Shown: piece after piece, positions 1 to 6,273 of the stretch
How positions within the stretch are numbered: position 1 is the stretch's first letter
How the letters are laid out: each line of letters opens with the position of its first letter
Source: an uncultured Litoreibacter sp.
GTDB taxonomy: Bacteria; Pseudomonadota; Alphaproteobacteria; Rhodobacterales; Rhodobacteraceae
Reading direction: 5' to 3'
Assembly: GCA_937928335.1 (NCBI GenBank)
Contig: CALFWN010000317.1
Coordinates: forward strand, 1-9,211
DNA length: 9,211 nucleotides
The notes under the pieces: model-generated
What the model saw: only the letters and a program-made list of their open reading frames with translations
Told to the model about the DNA's origin: nothing
The model's database searches: none
Program-made: the position numbers and the translations under genes

Positions 1-831
1 GATGTTCTTGCCCGTTGCCGCAGCCACCACCGAGTGATGGATATGCATCGCGGACCCCGGCTCGCCCTCGATGGGCTTGGCCATGAAGGTGGCAAAACAG
101 TCATGGCGCAAAGCGGCCTCGCGGATCAGGCGTTTGAAGTAGAAAATCTCGTCGGCCAGCTTCACCGGGTCGCCGTGGCGCAAATTGATCTCCAGCTGCC
201 CCGCACCGCCTTCCTGGGTGATGCCGTCGATCTCGAAGCCCTGCATCTCGGCAAAGTCGTAAATGTCGTCAATCACCGGGCCGAACTCGTCCACGGCGGA
301 CATGGAATAGGCCTGCCGTGCGGCTGCCGGGCGGCCAGAGCGCCCCATCATGGGCTGAATGGCCTCGGCGGGGTTGATGTTGCGGGCGACCAGAAAGAAC
401 TCCATCTCGGGGGCCACCACGGGGGTCCAGCCCTCTTTGTGGTAAAGCGCGCAGACCCGCTTGAGCACGTTGCGTGGGGAAAACGGCACCGGGGCACCCG
501 CCTGATCAAAGGCGTCATGGATCACTTGCAGCGTCCAGTCACCCGTCCACGGCGCGGCAGAGGCCGTGTCCATATCGGGTTTCAACACCATGTCCGGCTC
601 GGTAAAGCCCTCTTCGCCCGCGGCCTCCCCCCAGCCGCCGGTGATGGTCTGGAAATAGATCGAGTTGGGCAGGAAAAACTGTGATTGTTTGGCAAATTTC
701 GTCGCAGGCACCGCCTTGCCGCGGGCAATGCCGGGCAGGTCGGAGATCACGCATTCCACCTCATCGAGCCGCCTGTCCTTGAGGTAAAGCCTGGCGGCCT
801 CGGGCAGCGCGTCCATCCAGCTGTCAGCCAT
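1..831 (-). CDS. Glutamine synthetase family protein, PuuA-like (3' end cut by window edge)
   Basis: This is an ATP-dependent glutamate-amine ligase of the glutamine synthetase fold, probably a cytosolic gamma-glutamyl-polyamine/amine synthetase. The reading frame is open for all 277 codons from ATG at 829-831 to the left edge, so the C-terminal third lies outside the window. The N-terminal beta-grasp part carries D-L-P-G-I-A-R-G-K (31-39). The catalytic part begins near residue 120, with metal ligands E142 and E144 in PEMEFF, E207 and E214 in the QEGGAGQLEINL block, and H263/H265 in MHIHHS. The Arg and Glu residues expected later fall outside. The start overlaps the upstream GATase stop by 8 nt (ATGGCTGA), with GGGG a few bases before it, so the two genes are translationally coupled. 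It is paralogous to, but clearly different from, the GS-like gene at 1590-2924. PuuA-type activity is inferred from family and context; gamma-glutamylation of another amine is equally possible. Confidence 0.9.
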   Translation of the reverse strand, partial: MADSWMDALPEAARLYLKDRRLDEVECVISDLPGIARGKAVPATKFAKQSQFFLPNSIYFQTITGGWGEAAGEEGFTEPDMVLKPDMDTASAAPWTGDWTLQVIHDAFDQAGAPVPFSPRNVLKRVCALYHKEGWTPVVAPEMEFFLVARNINPAEAIQPMMGRSGRPAAARQAYSMSAVDEFGPVIDDIYDFAEMQGFEIDGITQEGGAGQLEINLRHGDPVKLADEIFYFKRLIREAALRHDCFATFMAKPIEGEPGSAMHIHHSVVAAATGKNI

Positions 832-1522
832 GCAGCGCCCCGCGCTTTTGTTTGAAGAAGGTGGCAATCTGGCCCGCCAGAGCCGCGTTGTGATCGGGCT
901 CTGACAGCCGCGACTGGGCCTGATCCATTACCGTGTCGGCATAATCCGCCGTGCCGCGCCGCAGCGCCACATAATCGGCGATCACCGGGGCTTTGAACTC
1001 TGGATGCGGCTGCACGGTGAATGCGCGGTCATCATAGACCAAAGCGGCATTGGCGCAGAAATCACTGGAGGCCACGACCTGCGCGTCCTCGGGCAGCCTG
1101 GTGACCTGATCCTGATGCCAGGCGTTCAGCCTGACCGTGCCCAGGCCGTCAAACGCGTAGTCGTTCAGCCCCAGCGCCCAGCCGCCCCCGAATTTCTCCA
1201 CATGGCCGCCCAGCGCCTGCGCGATGATCTGGTGGCCAAAGCAAATGCCCACCATCGGCACCCCCGCCGCGTAGCTGTCGCGAATGAACTCGGTCAGCGG
1301 CGCAATGAAAGGATGGTCTTCATAGGCCCCGTGTTTGGAGCCCGTAAGAAGCCAGCCGTCGCATTCGGTGACGCTGCCGGGAAATTGCATGAATTCAACG
1401 TCGTAATTGACGAAGCTGAAGCCGTTGCCGTCCAGAAGCTGTGCGAACATGTCGGGGAAGGTGCCGTGTCTGGTCTCGACCTCGGGCATGGTGTGGCCGC
1501 ATTCGAGGATGCCGATTTTCAT
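824..1522 (-). CDS. Class I glutamine amidotransferase (GMP-synthase-like GATase domain protein)
   Basis: This is a stand-alone class I (triad) glutamine amidotransferase of 232 residues, cytosolic, with no signal peptide. The catalytic triad is visible: nucleophile C94 in G-I-C-F-G-H-Q (92-98), then H173 and E175 in QPHPEF. A WHQDQV block (135-140) and the LLTGSKHGAYED segment (58-69) resemble the GMP-synthase-like GATase1 group. It sits between two glutamine-synthetase-family genes, 67 nt after the upstream one (gene end 1590) and overlapping the downstream one by 8 nt. In the Puu pathway a GATase-fold hydrolase (PuuD) cleaves gamma-glutamyl-GABA, which makes a similar role attractive here. 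However, the GICFGHQ nucleophile motif is closer to true glutaminases than to PuuD, so the substrate is open. It could instead deliver ammonia from glutamine to a partner. Family assignment is firm; the specific function is inferred. Confidence 0.9.
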   Translation of the reverse strand: MKIGILECGHTMPEVETRHGTFPDMFAQLLDGNGFSFVNYDVEFMQFPGSVTECDGWLLTGSKHGAYEDHPFIAPLTEFIRDSYAAGVPMVGICFGHQIIAQALGGHVEKFGGGWALGLNDYAFDGLGTVRLNAWHQDQVTRLPEDAQVVASSDFCANAALVYDDRAFTVQPHPEFKAPVIADYVALRRGTADYADTVMDQAQSRLSEPDHNAALAGQIATFFKQKRGALHG

Positions 1523-1589
1523 TGGAGAACTCTTTGGTTGTGTCGAGGAAGGTTAGCCGAGGATGCGGGCTATGGGAAGTTGCCAGCCC

Positions 1590-2924
1590 TCAGACCGTGT
1601 CGAGATACAGATCGATCCGCTCCGCCTCGCTCAGCTCTGCGTAATATTGCGCCTCTTGTTTCTTGGTCATCACGTAGTTGCGGATCAGCTGTTTGGGCAG
1701 CAGGCGTTGCGTCAGCGGGTCGCTTTCAAAGGCACAGACAGCCCCGTCCCAGGTGGTCGGCAGCTGCGCCAGCCCGGCCTCATAGGCGGAGCCTGTCACC
1801 GGGGCGGGGGCGTGCAGCTTGTCCTCAATGCCCAGCAAGGCGGCCCCCAGAACCACGGACAGCATCAGATAAGGGTTGATGTCACCGCCCGCGACGCGGT
1901 GCTCGATCCGGCGCGCGTTCGGGTCGCCTGCGGGCACGCGGATCGCCGTGGTGCGGTTCTCATACCCCCAGCCGATGCCGGTGGGCGCGTGCGATCCTGG
2001 CGTGAAGCGGTCATAGCTGTTGCCATGCGGCGCAAAAACCAGTGTCGAGGCAGGCATGGCGGCCAGACAGCCCGCAATGGCATGGTGCAACAGCGCCGTT
2101 CCGGCCTCGCCGCCATCATCGAAAATGTTGCGCCCGTCTGCATCAAGCACCGAGAAATGCGTATGCAGCCCGGTCCCGGCCTGCTCTGCATAGGGTTTGG
2201 CCATGAAGCTCGCGGCGAAGCCGTGTTTGCGGGCCAGCCCGCGCACCAAGAGCTTGAACAGCCACGCGTCATCGGCGGCTTTCAACGCGTCCGGGCAATG
2301 GCTCAGATTGATCTCATATTGCCCCATACCCCCTTCAGAGATTGCGGCCTCGGCGGGGATATCCATGATCTCGCAGGCGTCGTACAGCTCGGTGAAGAAG
2401 CCATCAAACGCATCCAGCGCCCGCAATGACAGGACCTCGCCGCCCAGCCGCCTTTTGCCGGAGCGGGGCGAGGGCGGGGGCTGCAGCGTGTCGCCTGCAT
2501 CATCAATCAGGTAAAATTCCAGCTCGGTCGCCACCACCGGGGTCCAGCCCCGCGCGGTGTATTGGTCGAGCACCGCTTTCAGCGCGTGGCGCGGATCGCC
2601 CGCGAAAGGTGTGCCGTCATCAAGAAACATCCACATCGGCAGCAGCGCTGTAGGGGTGGAGAGCCAGGGCATCGGCACAAAGCCCCGCTCAGTGGGTTTG
2701 AGCACCCCGTCCGCGTCGCCCGAGGCGAAGACCAGCGGGCTGTCTTCGATGTCGTCGCCCCAGATATCAACATTGAGCACCGACATGGGCATCCGCGAGC
2801 CGTCGCTCAGCAGCTTGTCTCCGAAGCGGGCCGGCATCCGTTTGCCGCGGGCCTGACCGTTGAGGTCAGAGACCGCCGCGCGGATGTTGCGGATCTCGGG
2901 ATGCTCGGCAAGCCAGGTGTTCAT
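1590..2924 (-). CDS. Glutamine synthetase family protein, complete (probable gamma-glutamyl-amine synthetase)
   Basis: This is a full-length 444-residue GS-fold ligase and the first gene of a GS-GATase-GS cluster. In the N-terminal domain D-L-N-G-Q-A-R-G-K spans 20-28. The active-site residues are all present: E134 and E136 (ELEFYL), E197 and E204 (EGGMGQYEINL), H254 and H256 (GLHTHFS), R306 in NSYDRF, R324 in NRTTAIR, and E341/R343 in RIEHRVAGGDINPYL. It is therefore likely active, not a degenerate paralogue. It lacks the C-terminal adenylylation-loop context of housekeeping GlnA, and it has the 440-460 residue length usual for PuuA-like enzymes. The start at 2924 is supported by GAGGA six bases upstream. 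A Pro/Arg-rich insert at 148-160 (LQPPPSPRSGKRR) is unusual and probably a surface loop. The amine substrate is unknown; polyamine is the leading guess. Confidence 0.93.
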   Translation of the reverse strand: MNTWLAEHPEIRNIRAAVSDLNGQARGKRMPARFGDKLLSDGSRMPMSVLNVDIWGDDIEDSPLVFASGDADGVLKPTERGFVPMPWLSTPTALLPMWMFLDDGTPFAGDPRHALKAVLDQYTARGWTPVVATELEFYLIDDAGDTLQPPPSPRSGKRRLGGEVLSLRALDAFDGFFTELYDACEIMDIPAEAAISEGGMGQYEINLSHCPDALKAADDAWLFKLLVRGLARKHGFAASFMAKPYAEQAGTGLHTHFSVLDADGRNIFDDGGEAGTALLHHAIAGCLAAMPASTLVFAPHGNSYDRFTPGSHAPTGIGWGYENRTTAIRVPAGDPNARRIEHRVAGGDINPYLMLSVVLGAALLGIEDKLHAPAPVTGSAYEAGLAQLPTTWDGAVCAFESDPLTQRLLPKQLIRNYVMTKKQEAQYYAELSEAERIDLYLDTV

Positions 2925-2978
2925 CTGTGGTCCTCAGCAGCGGTCGGCGACGGTCAGCCTGGGGCCACTTGGCAGGGT

Positions 2979-3007
2979 GCGCGTCAGGGCGTCAAGGCCC
3001 TGCGCGC
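2979..3007 (-). terminator. GC-rich hairpin between terB and the GS cluster
   Basis: Arms CAGGGC (2985-2990) and GCCCTG (2997-3002) pair around a 6-base loop. The stem extends with GCGCG (2979-2983) against CGCGC (3003-3007), with a single unpaired base at 2984. That gives an 11-bp stem starting about 2 bases after the terB stop. No U-tract follows on the minus strand (ACCCTG follows), so it is not a canonical intrinsic terminator. It may partly terminate, pause, or protect the terB 3' end. No clear promoter is seen in the remaining ~50 bases before the GS start, so some read-through into the GS cluster is plausible. Confidence 0.35.
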
Positions 3008-3008
3008 G

Positions 3009-3455
3009 TTAGCCGTTCAGCCGGTCGATCACCCGTTGGCGCGCCAAGGCGCTGTCGCGGTCATTGATCCCCAGCAGAGGTGCGATCATGCGGATCAGGC
3101 TGTCCTCGTCGTCAGAGCGGCTGCCATCGGCCAGGGCCAGCTCCCAGATGTCCTCGATCACGCTGTCGCGTTGTTCGTGGGCGGTGTGGTCCTTGATGGC
3201 GCGGGTGAAGCGCACGGTGTCGGGGGCCTCGGTCTCCAGCACCTCGGCATCGCCGCGCAGCCGGGCGGCGTCGGCATCGGTGATCTGGTAGCGGCGCGCC
3301 AGGATCAGGTCGATACGGGAGGCCTCGGAGGCGTCATAGGAACCATCCGTGCGGGCCAGCCGAACGAGCAGGGCGGCCAGCGCCAGACGGGCATCGGTTT
3401 CGGGCAGCGGGTCGGGGGTGTCGCCCGTGAGGACTTTCAGCAGCGCGTCAAACAT
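3009..3455 (-). CDS. TerB-family (tellurite-resistance TerB-like) protein
   Basis: This is a 148-residue, all-helical, probably soluble protein of the TerB family. Two similar acidic helical segments are visible: LARTDGSYDASE at 34-45 and LALADGSRSDDED at 106-118. Each has the D-G-S-x4-acidic pattern that in TerB forms metal-binding sites on two pseudo-symmetric halves. There is no signal peptide or membrane segment. Single TerB-domain proteins are widespread in alphaproteobacteria and mostly uncharacterised. None of the ter operon partners (TerC, TerD, TerZ) is in the window, so tellurite resistance should not be assumed. The ATG follows the stop codon of the DUF1330 gene with no intervening base. 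The pair is therefore almost certainly one transcript with translational coupling; the nearest SD-like stretch (AGAAGG) lies inside the end of the upstream gene. Confidence 0.85.
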   Translation of the reverse strand: MFDALLKVLTGDTPDPLPETDARLALAALLVRLARTDGSYDASEASRIDLILARRYQITDADAARLRGDAEVLETEAPDTVRFTRAIKDHTAHEQRDSVIEDIWELALADGSRSDDEDSLIRMIAPLLGINDRDSALARQRVIDRLNG

Positions 3456-3749
3456 CTACGGGTCATAGCCTTCTACGATCACCATATTGGCGGTGGCGGC
3501 GCCGTCGCGGATGGCTTTGGCGCTTTGATATTCGGGGCTGTTATAGCAGGCCTGTGCGGTGGCGAGGTCCTTGAATTCGATCACCACGGTCCGTGGGGCG
3601 GGCTGGCCTTCCACGGCGGTCTGATCGCCGCCGCGCACCAGAAACCTGGCGCCGTATTTGGCGAAAGGTGCAGCATTGGCCTCGCGGTATTTCTGGTAGG
3701 CGTCTGGGTCGGTCACGGTCGCGTTGGCGACCCAATAGGCTTTGGGCAT
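3456..3749 (-). CDS. DUF1330 domain protein, 97 residues
   Basis: This is a small cytosolic protein of the DUF1330 family (dimeric ferredoxin-like alpha/beta barrel). Characteristic parts are the opening strand KAYWVANATVTDPDAYQKY, a central GG-x5-EG segment (40-48), RTVVIEFKDLATAQACYNSPEY (53-74) and the closing MVIVEGYD. The biochemical role of the family is not established. The reading frame is open further upstream (to 3926), but the start at 3749 is clearly right. It has AAGGAG six bases before the ATG, matches the usual family N-terminus, and the upstream extension has no family resemblance and would overlap the pyrG stop. It is the first gene of a pair with the TerB-family gene, stop and start being directly adjacent. 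A terminator-like hairpin and a 21-bp inverted repeat lie just upstream. Confidence 0.88.
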   Translation of the reverse strand: MPKAYWVANATVTDPDAYQKYREANAAPFAKYGARFLVRGGDQTAVEGQPAPRTVVIEFKDLATAQACYNSPEYQSAKAIRDGAATANMVIVEGYDP

Positions 3750-3755
3750 CTGAGG

Positions 3756-3761
3756 CTCCTT
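3756..3761 (-). promoter_or_regulatory. Ribosome binding site deciding the DUF1330 start
   Basis: On the minus strand AAGGAG lies 6 bases before the ATG at 3749. This is the strongest SD match in the window and fixes the start against longer in-frame alternatives. A second AGGAG sits exactly 11 bases further upstream (3767-3771), inside a short direct repeat of AGGAGCC. Confidence 0.75.
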
Positions 3762-3775
3762 CGGGGCTCCTGAGG

Positions 3776-3797
3776 AAAAGCGACGCATGCGCCGCTT
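3776..3797 (-). terminator. Probable intrinsic terminator after pyrG
   Basis: On the minus strand the arms AAGCGGCG and CGTCGCTT form an 8-bp stem (one G-U pair) around a CATG loop, running straight into TTTT (3779-3776). It lies about 82 bases past the pyrG stop and 26 bases before the DUF1330 ATG. It could end the pyrG transcript. If the DUF1330 promoter is upstream of it, it would instead be a hairpin in that gene's leader. The U-tract is short (four U), so the strength is uncertain. Confidence 0.5.
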
Positions 3798-3812
3798 TGC
3801 GTTAAGCATATG

Positions 3813-3833
3813 TTTTCGAAAGGATTTCGAAAA
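3813..3833. repeat. Perfect 21-bp inverted repeat, candidate operator
   Basis: Arms TTTTCGAAA (3813-3821) and TTTCGAAAA (3825-3833) are perfect 9-bp inverted copies around the spacer GGA. Each arm contains the self-palindrome TTTCGAAA, so the element is also a tandem repeat with an 11-bp period, close to one helical turn. It lies in an AT-rich island between pyrG and DUF1330, 64 bases upstream of the DUF1330 start. The geometry suits a dimeric regulator; no known consensus is matched with certainty. Confidence 0.55.
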
Positions 3834-3837
3834 TTTG

Positions 3838-3852
3838 TTAACCCAATGGTAA
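3838..3852 (-). promoter_or_regulatory. CtrA-like box (7 of 8 bases of TTAA-N7-TTAA)
   Basis: On the minus strand TTAC, seven bases, then TTAAC matches the alphaproteobacterial CtrA consensus TTAA-N7-TTAAC with one mismatch. It is adjacent to the 21-bp inverted repeat and about 90 bases upstream of the DUF1330 start. One-mismatch sites are expected a few times by chance in a window of this size, though less often in GC-rich DNA. Confidence 0.2.
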
Positions 3853-3879
3853 CCTGCCCTGCCGCGATGTCCAGTCGGC

Positions 3880-5523
3880 TCAAACCAAACGTGATACGTC
3901 CTTGGCGGCGCGCACGAAATCGGCAAAGAGCGGATGGGGCGCGAAGGGTTTGGACTTCAGCTCGGGGTGGAACTGCACGCCGATAAACCACGGGTGATCC
4001 TTGACCTCGACAATCTCAGGCAGCGCGCCATCGGGCGACATGCCCGAGAAGATCAACCCCTGTTTCTCCAGCTCTTCGCGGTATTTGATGTCGACCTCGT
4101 AGCGGTGGCGGTGGCGCTCCTCGATGGCGGTGGTGCCGTAGACCTCGGCCACGCGTGAGCCTTCCATCAGCGTCGCGTTATAGGCGCCCAGCCGCATCGT
4201 GCCGCCCTTGTCATCGCCTTCCTTGCGCTTGACCTTATGGTTGCCCTGCACCCATTCCTTGAGATGGTAGACCACCGGCTCGAAGCGTTTCTTGCCCGCC
4301 TCGTGGTCAAATTCTTCCGATCCGGCGGTCTCGATACCCGCGAGGTTTCGCGCGGCCTCGATCACGGCCATCTGCATCCCCAGACAGATGCCCAGATAGG
4401 GGATCTTATGCTCGCGGGCATATTGCGCGGCCTTGATCTTGCCTTCCGTGCCGCGCTCGCCAAAGCCGCCGGGCACCAGAATAGCGTGGTAGCCCTCAAG
4501 ATGCGGAGCCGCGTCCTCGCGGTCAAAAATCTCTGCATCGACCCATTCGATTTTCACCTTCACACGGTTTTTCATGCCGCCGTGGGTCAGCGCCTCGTTG
4601 ATCGATTTATAGGCGTCCTCCAGCTGGGTATATTTGCCGACAATGGCAACCCTGACCTCGCCCTCGGGGTTGTTGACCCGGTCTTTGACATCCTGCCAGA
4701 CATTGAGCTTGGGCTTGGGAGCGGGCGTGATGCCGAACGCGTCCAGCACGGCCTGATCCAGCCCCTGTTCGTGATAGGCCAGCGGCGCCTCGTAGATGGA
4801 TTTCAGGTCATAGGCGGCAATCACGCTTTCCTTGCGCACATTGCAAAACAGCGCCAGCTTCTCGCGTTCCTTTTCGGGGATCTCATGCTCGGACCGGCAG
4901 ACCAGAATATCGGGCGCGATGCCGATGGATTGCAGCTCCTTGACGGAGTGCTGGGTGGGCTTGGTTTTCAGCTCGCCCGAGGCGGCAAGATAGGGCAGCA
5001 GCGTGAGGTGCATGAACAGGCATTCGCCGCGCGGGCGTTCATGGCTGAATTGGCGGATCGCCTCGAAAAAGGGCAGCCCCTCGATATCGCCGACAGTGCC
5101 GCCGATCTCGCAGAGCATGAAATCGACCTCGTCATCGCCGATCTTGATGAAGTCCTTGATCTCGTTGGTGACATGCGGGATCACCTGAATGGTTTTGCCC
5201 AGATAATCGCCGCGCCGTTCCTTTTCGAGGACGGTGGAATAGACCCTGCCCGAGGAGATGGAATCGCTATTGCGGGCCGCGACCCCGGTGAAACGCTCGT
5301 AATGGCCCAGATCCAGATCGGTTTCGGCCCCGTCATCGGTGACAAAAACCTCGCCATGCTCAAAGGGCGACATGGTGCCGGGATCGACGTTGAGATAGGG
5401 GTCGAGCTTGCGCAGCCGCACCGAATAGCCCCGCGCCTGCAACAGCGCGCCAAGTGCGGCCGAGGCCAGCCCCTTGCCAAGCGAAGACACAACGCCGCCG
5501 GTAATGAATATATATCTCGCCAT
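3880..5523 (-). CDS. pyrG: CTP synthase
   Basis: Catalyses UTP + ATP + glutamine to CTP, the last step of de novo pyrimidine nucleotide synthesis, as a cytosolic tetramer/filament. The 547-residue length is normal. The N-terminal amidoligase domain (about 1-270) begins [15 protein letters not shown] with the P-loop-like [10 protein letters not shown] at 9-18. It contains [13 protein letters not shown] (41-53), the [12 protein letters not shown] allosteric/UTP block (138-149) and KTKPTQHSV (186-194). The C-terminal class I GATase domain (about 290-545) has the triad C380 (GICLGMQ), H519 and E521 (FHPE), plus the oxyanion block PGGFGERG (351-358). The start at 5523 matches the family N-terminus exactly, although the SD is weak. 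secG lies 214 bp upstream on the same strand. The gene is followed after ~80 bp by a terminator-like hairpin. Intact and unambiguous. Confidence 0.99.
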   Translation of the reverse strand: MARYIFITGGVVSSLGKGLASAALGALLQARGYSVRLRKLDPYLNVDPGTMSPFEHGEVFVTDDGAETDLDLGHYERFTGVAARNSDSISSGRVYSTVLEKERRGDYLGKTIQVIPHVTNEIKDFIKIGDDEVDFMLCEIGGTVGDIEGLPFFEAIRQFSHERPRGECLFMHLTLLPYLAASGELKTKPTQHSVKELQSIGIAPDILVCRSEHEIPEKEREKLALFCNVRKESVIAAYDLKSIYEAPLAYHEQGLDQAVLDAFGITPAPKPKLNVWQDVKDRVNNPEGEVRVAIVGKYTQLEDAYKSINEALTHGGMKNRVKVKIEWVDAEIFDREDAAPHLEGYHAILVPGGFGERGTEGKIKAAQYAREHKIPYLGICLGMQMAVIEAARNLAGIETAGSEEFDHEAGKKRFEPVVYHLKEWVQGNHKVKRKEGDDKGGTMRLGAYNATLMEGSRVAEVYGTTAIEERHRHRYEVDIKYREELEKQGLIFSGMSPDGALPEIVEVKDHPWFIGVQFHPELKSKPFAPHPLFADFVRAAKDVSRLV

Positions 5524-5598
5524 GTGCCGATGCGCCCCGCGTCCAAGTGTTTTTATGGTGTTTCAGGGCGCTCAGATGCCCTTACTCACGGGATTTAA

Positions 5599-5627
5599 GA
5601 CATAAAGGATTCGGGGCCATGCCGCAA
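5599..5627 (-). promoter_or_regulatory. Weak sigma70-type promoter candidate for pyrG
   Basis: On the minus strand TTGCGG (5627-5622) and TATGTC (5604-5599) are separated by 17 bases, each matching 3 of 6 consensus positions. Transcription would start near 5592, giving a leader of about 70 bases. The rest of the 214-bp secG-pyrG gap shows no strong hairpin with a U-tract, so secG-pyrG read-through is also possible. Confidence 0.25.
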
Positions 5628-5737
5628 CCACGGGCAGCCGCTTTATCCCCAGAAAACGACAAGATCATGTGGAGGCTGTCGCGTAAGCCCCCAGAATTGG
5701 TAGGGTTTTGTGGCCTGCCTGCTGCCAGATGCGCGGC

Positions 5738-6097
5738 CTATTCGTCGATGCGTGGCGGCGTCAGAGGTGCGTCACCTGTGGTGGGTGGCAACAGCACATC
5801 GCCTGAGGGGATGGTGGTCTCATCCGTGGTGGCAGGCGGCAGCAAACCGTCGCCATCCAGCACCGAGCCGCCAGTGCTGTTTTGTGTGGCCAGCACTGTC
5901 AGCGTGATCGAGGTGATCACAAACGCAATCCCGAAGAGCCAGGTCAGCTTGCCCAATGCGGTGACTGCCGGGCGACCGCTCACGCCACCACCGCCGCCGC
6001 CAATACCCAGACCACCGCCCTCGGAGCGTTGGATGAGCACGATCCCGATCAGGCAAAGCGAGATGATCAGGTGGATGGTCAGGACAATGTTTTCCAT
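5738..6097 (-). CDS. secG: Preprotein translocase subunit SecG
   Basis: This is the small accessory subunit of the SecYEG inner-membrane translocon, helping SecA-driven protein export. It has 119 residues. Two membrane helices are visible at about 3-22 (VLTIHLIISLCLIGIVLIQ) and 50-70. They are joined by the hallmark cytoplasmic loop QRSEGGGLGIGGGGGG (23-38) and a segment SGRPAVTALGKLTW. The tail (72-119) is Pro/Thr/Asp-rich and of low complexity, as usual for alphaproteobacterial SecG. The frame is open upstream to 6220, but the start at 6097 gives the standard MENIVLTIHLI N-terminus. The upstream extension is Arg-rich and unlike SecG. The SD is poor. The gene is transcribed divergently from purA and precedes pyrG on the same strand. 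Confidence 0.95.
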   Translation of the reverse strand: MENIVLTIHLIISLCLIGIVLIQRSEGGGLGIGGGGGGVSGRPAVTALGKLTWLFGIAFVITSITLTVLATQNSTGGSVLDGDGLLPPATTDETTIPSGDVLLPPTTGDAPLTPPRIDE

Positions 6098-6123
6098 AGA
6101 CGGATGCGGCCTTCGCGTTCGAG

Positions 6124-6175
6124 TTGGCGCGTATGTAATCCTGCCATCGCCCGCACGCAACCCATGACGCGCCAA
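6124..6175. repeat. 9-bp inverted repeat arms flanking the secG promoter candidate
   Basis: TTGGCGCGT at 6124-6132 and its exact complement ACGCGCCAA at 6167-6175 lie 43 bases apart centre to centre, about four helical turns. The arms bracket the candidate -10 and -35 of secG within the divergent secG/purA intergenic region. A looping or two-site regulator is possible. The arms are GC-rich, so coincidence is not excluded. Confidence 0.35.
6132..6160 (-). promoter_or_regulatory. Candidate secG promoter
   Basis: On the minus strand TTGCGT (6160-6155) and TACATA (6137-6132) are spaced by 17 bases, each matching half of the consensus. The implied start near 6125 gives a leader of about 28 bases. 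It is the best-spaced pair in the gap reading toward secG. Confidence 0.35.
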
Positions 6176-6202
6176 ATGACCCGTTGATCGGGCATTTGAG
6201 GG

Positions 6203-6231
6203 TTTCGCCTGCGCAGCCACCCGGCTATACG
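6203..6231 (+). promoter_or_regulatory. Weak candidate purA promoter
   Basis: TATACG at 6226-6231 is a fair -10 match (4 of 6), with only a poor -35 (TTTCGC, 6203-6208) 17 bases upstream. CCCG and CGGG flank the -10. It would give a leader of about 36 bases before purA. A promoter is required in this divergent gap; its exact position is uncertain. Confidence 0.2.
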
Positions 6232-6273
6232 GGCGCGGGTTTCAATCCAATTCGGACAATCAGGGGAAGTATC

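Noticed and set aside
34..684. 216-codon plus-strand frame at the left edge
   Set aside because: It is antisense to the partial GS-family gene (1-831), whose frame carries conserved GS metal-ligand motifs.
824..2924. Gamma-glutamylmethylamide synthetase (gmaS/mgd) methylamine cluster
   Set aside because: The partner GATase here is class I with a Cys-His-Glu triad, not the class II-type subunit of the methylglutamate dehydrogenase/synthase sets. No other mgs/mgd gene is in the window.
3009..3455. Tellurite-resistance or defence system around the TerB-family gene
   Set aside because: No TerC/TerD/TerZ, nuclease, ATPase or toxin gene is nearby; all neighbours are housekeeping or metabolic genes.
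2562..3773. 403-codon open frame on the plus strand
   Set aside because: It runs antisense across parts of the GS, TerB-family and DUF1330 genes, all of which have family motifs and good starts. Its Gly/Val/Ala-rich composition is typical of antisense shadow frames.
3750..3926. N-terminal extension of the DUF1330 gene
   Set aside because: The longer frame overlaps the pyrG stop, crosses the terminator-like hairpin and lacks family resemblance. The strong AAGGAG at 3756-3761 fixes the shorter start.
4237..5598. 453-codon open frame on the plus strand
   Set aside because: It lies exactly antisense to pyrG, an unambiguous gene. It arises from high GC codon use, has no SD and resembles no protein family.
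5643..5651. DnaA-box-like TTATCCCCA upstream of pyrG
   Set aside because: It is a single one-mismatch site; about two are expected by chance in this window, and there is no cluster or AT-rich unwinding region to suggest an origin.
6098..6220. N-terminal extension of SecG to 160 residues
   Set aside because: The extra residues are Arg-rich, cross the candidate secG promoter and would put a non-family leader before the standard MENIVLT start.
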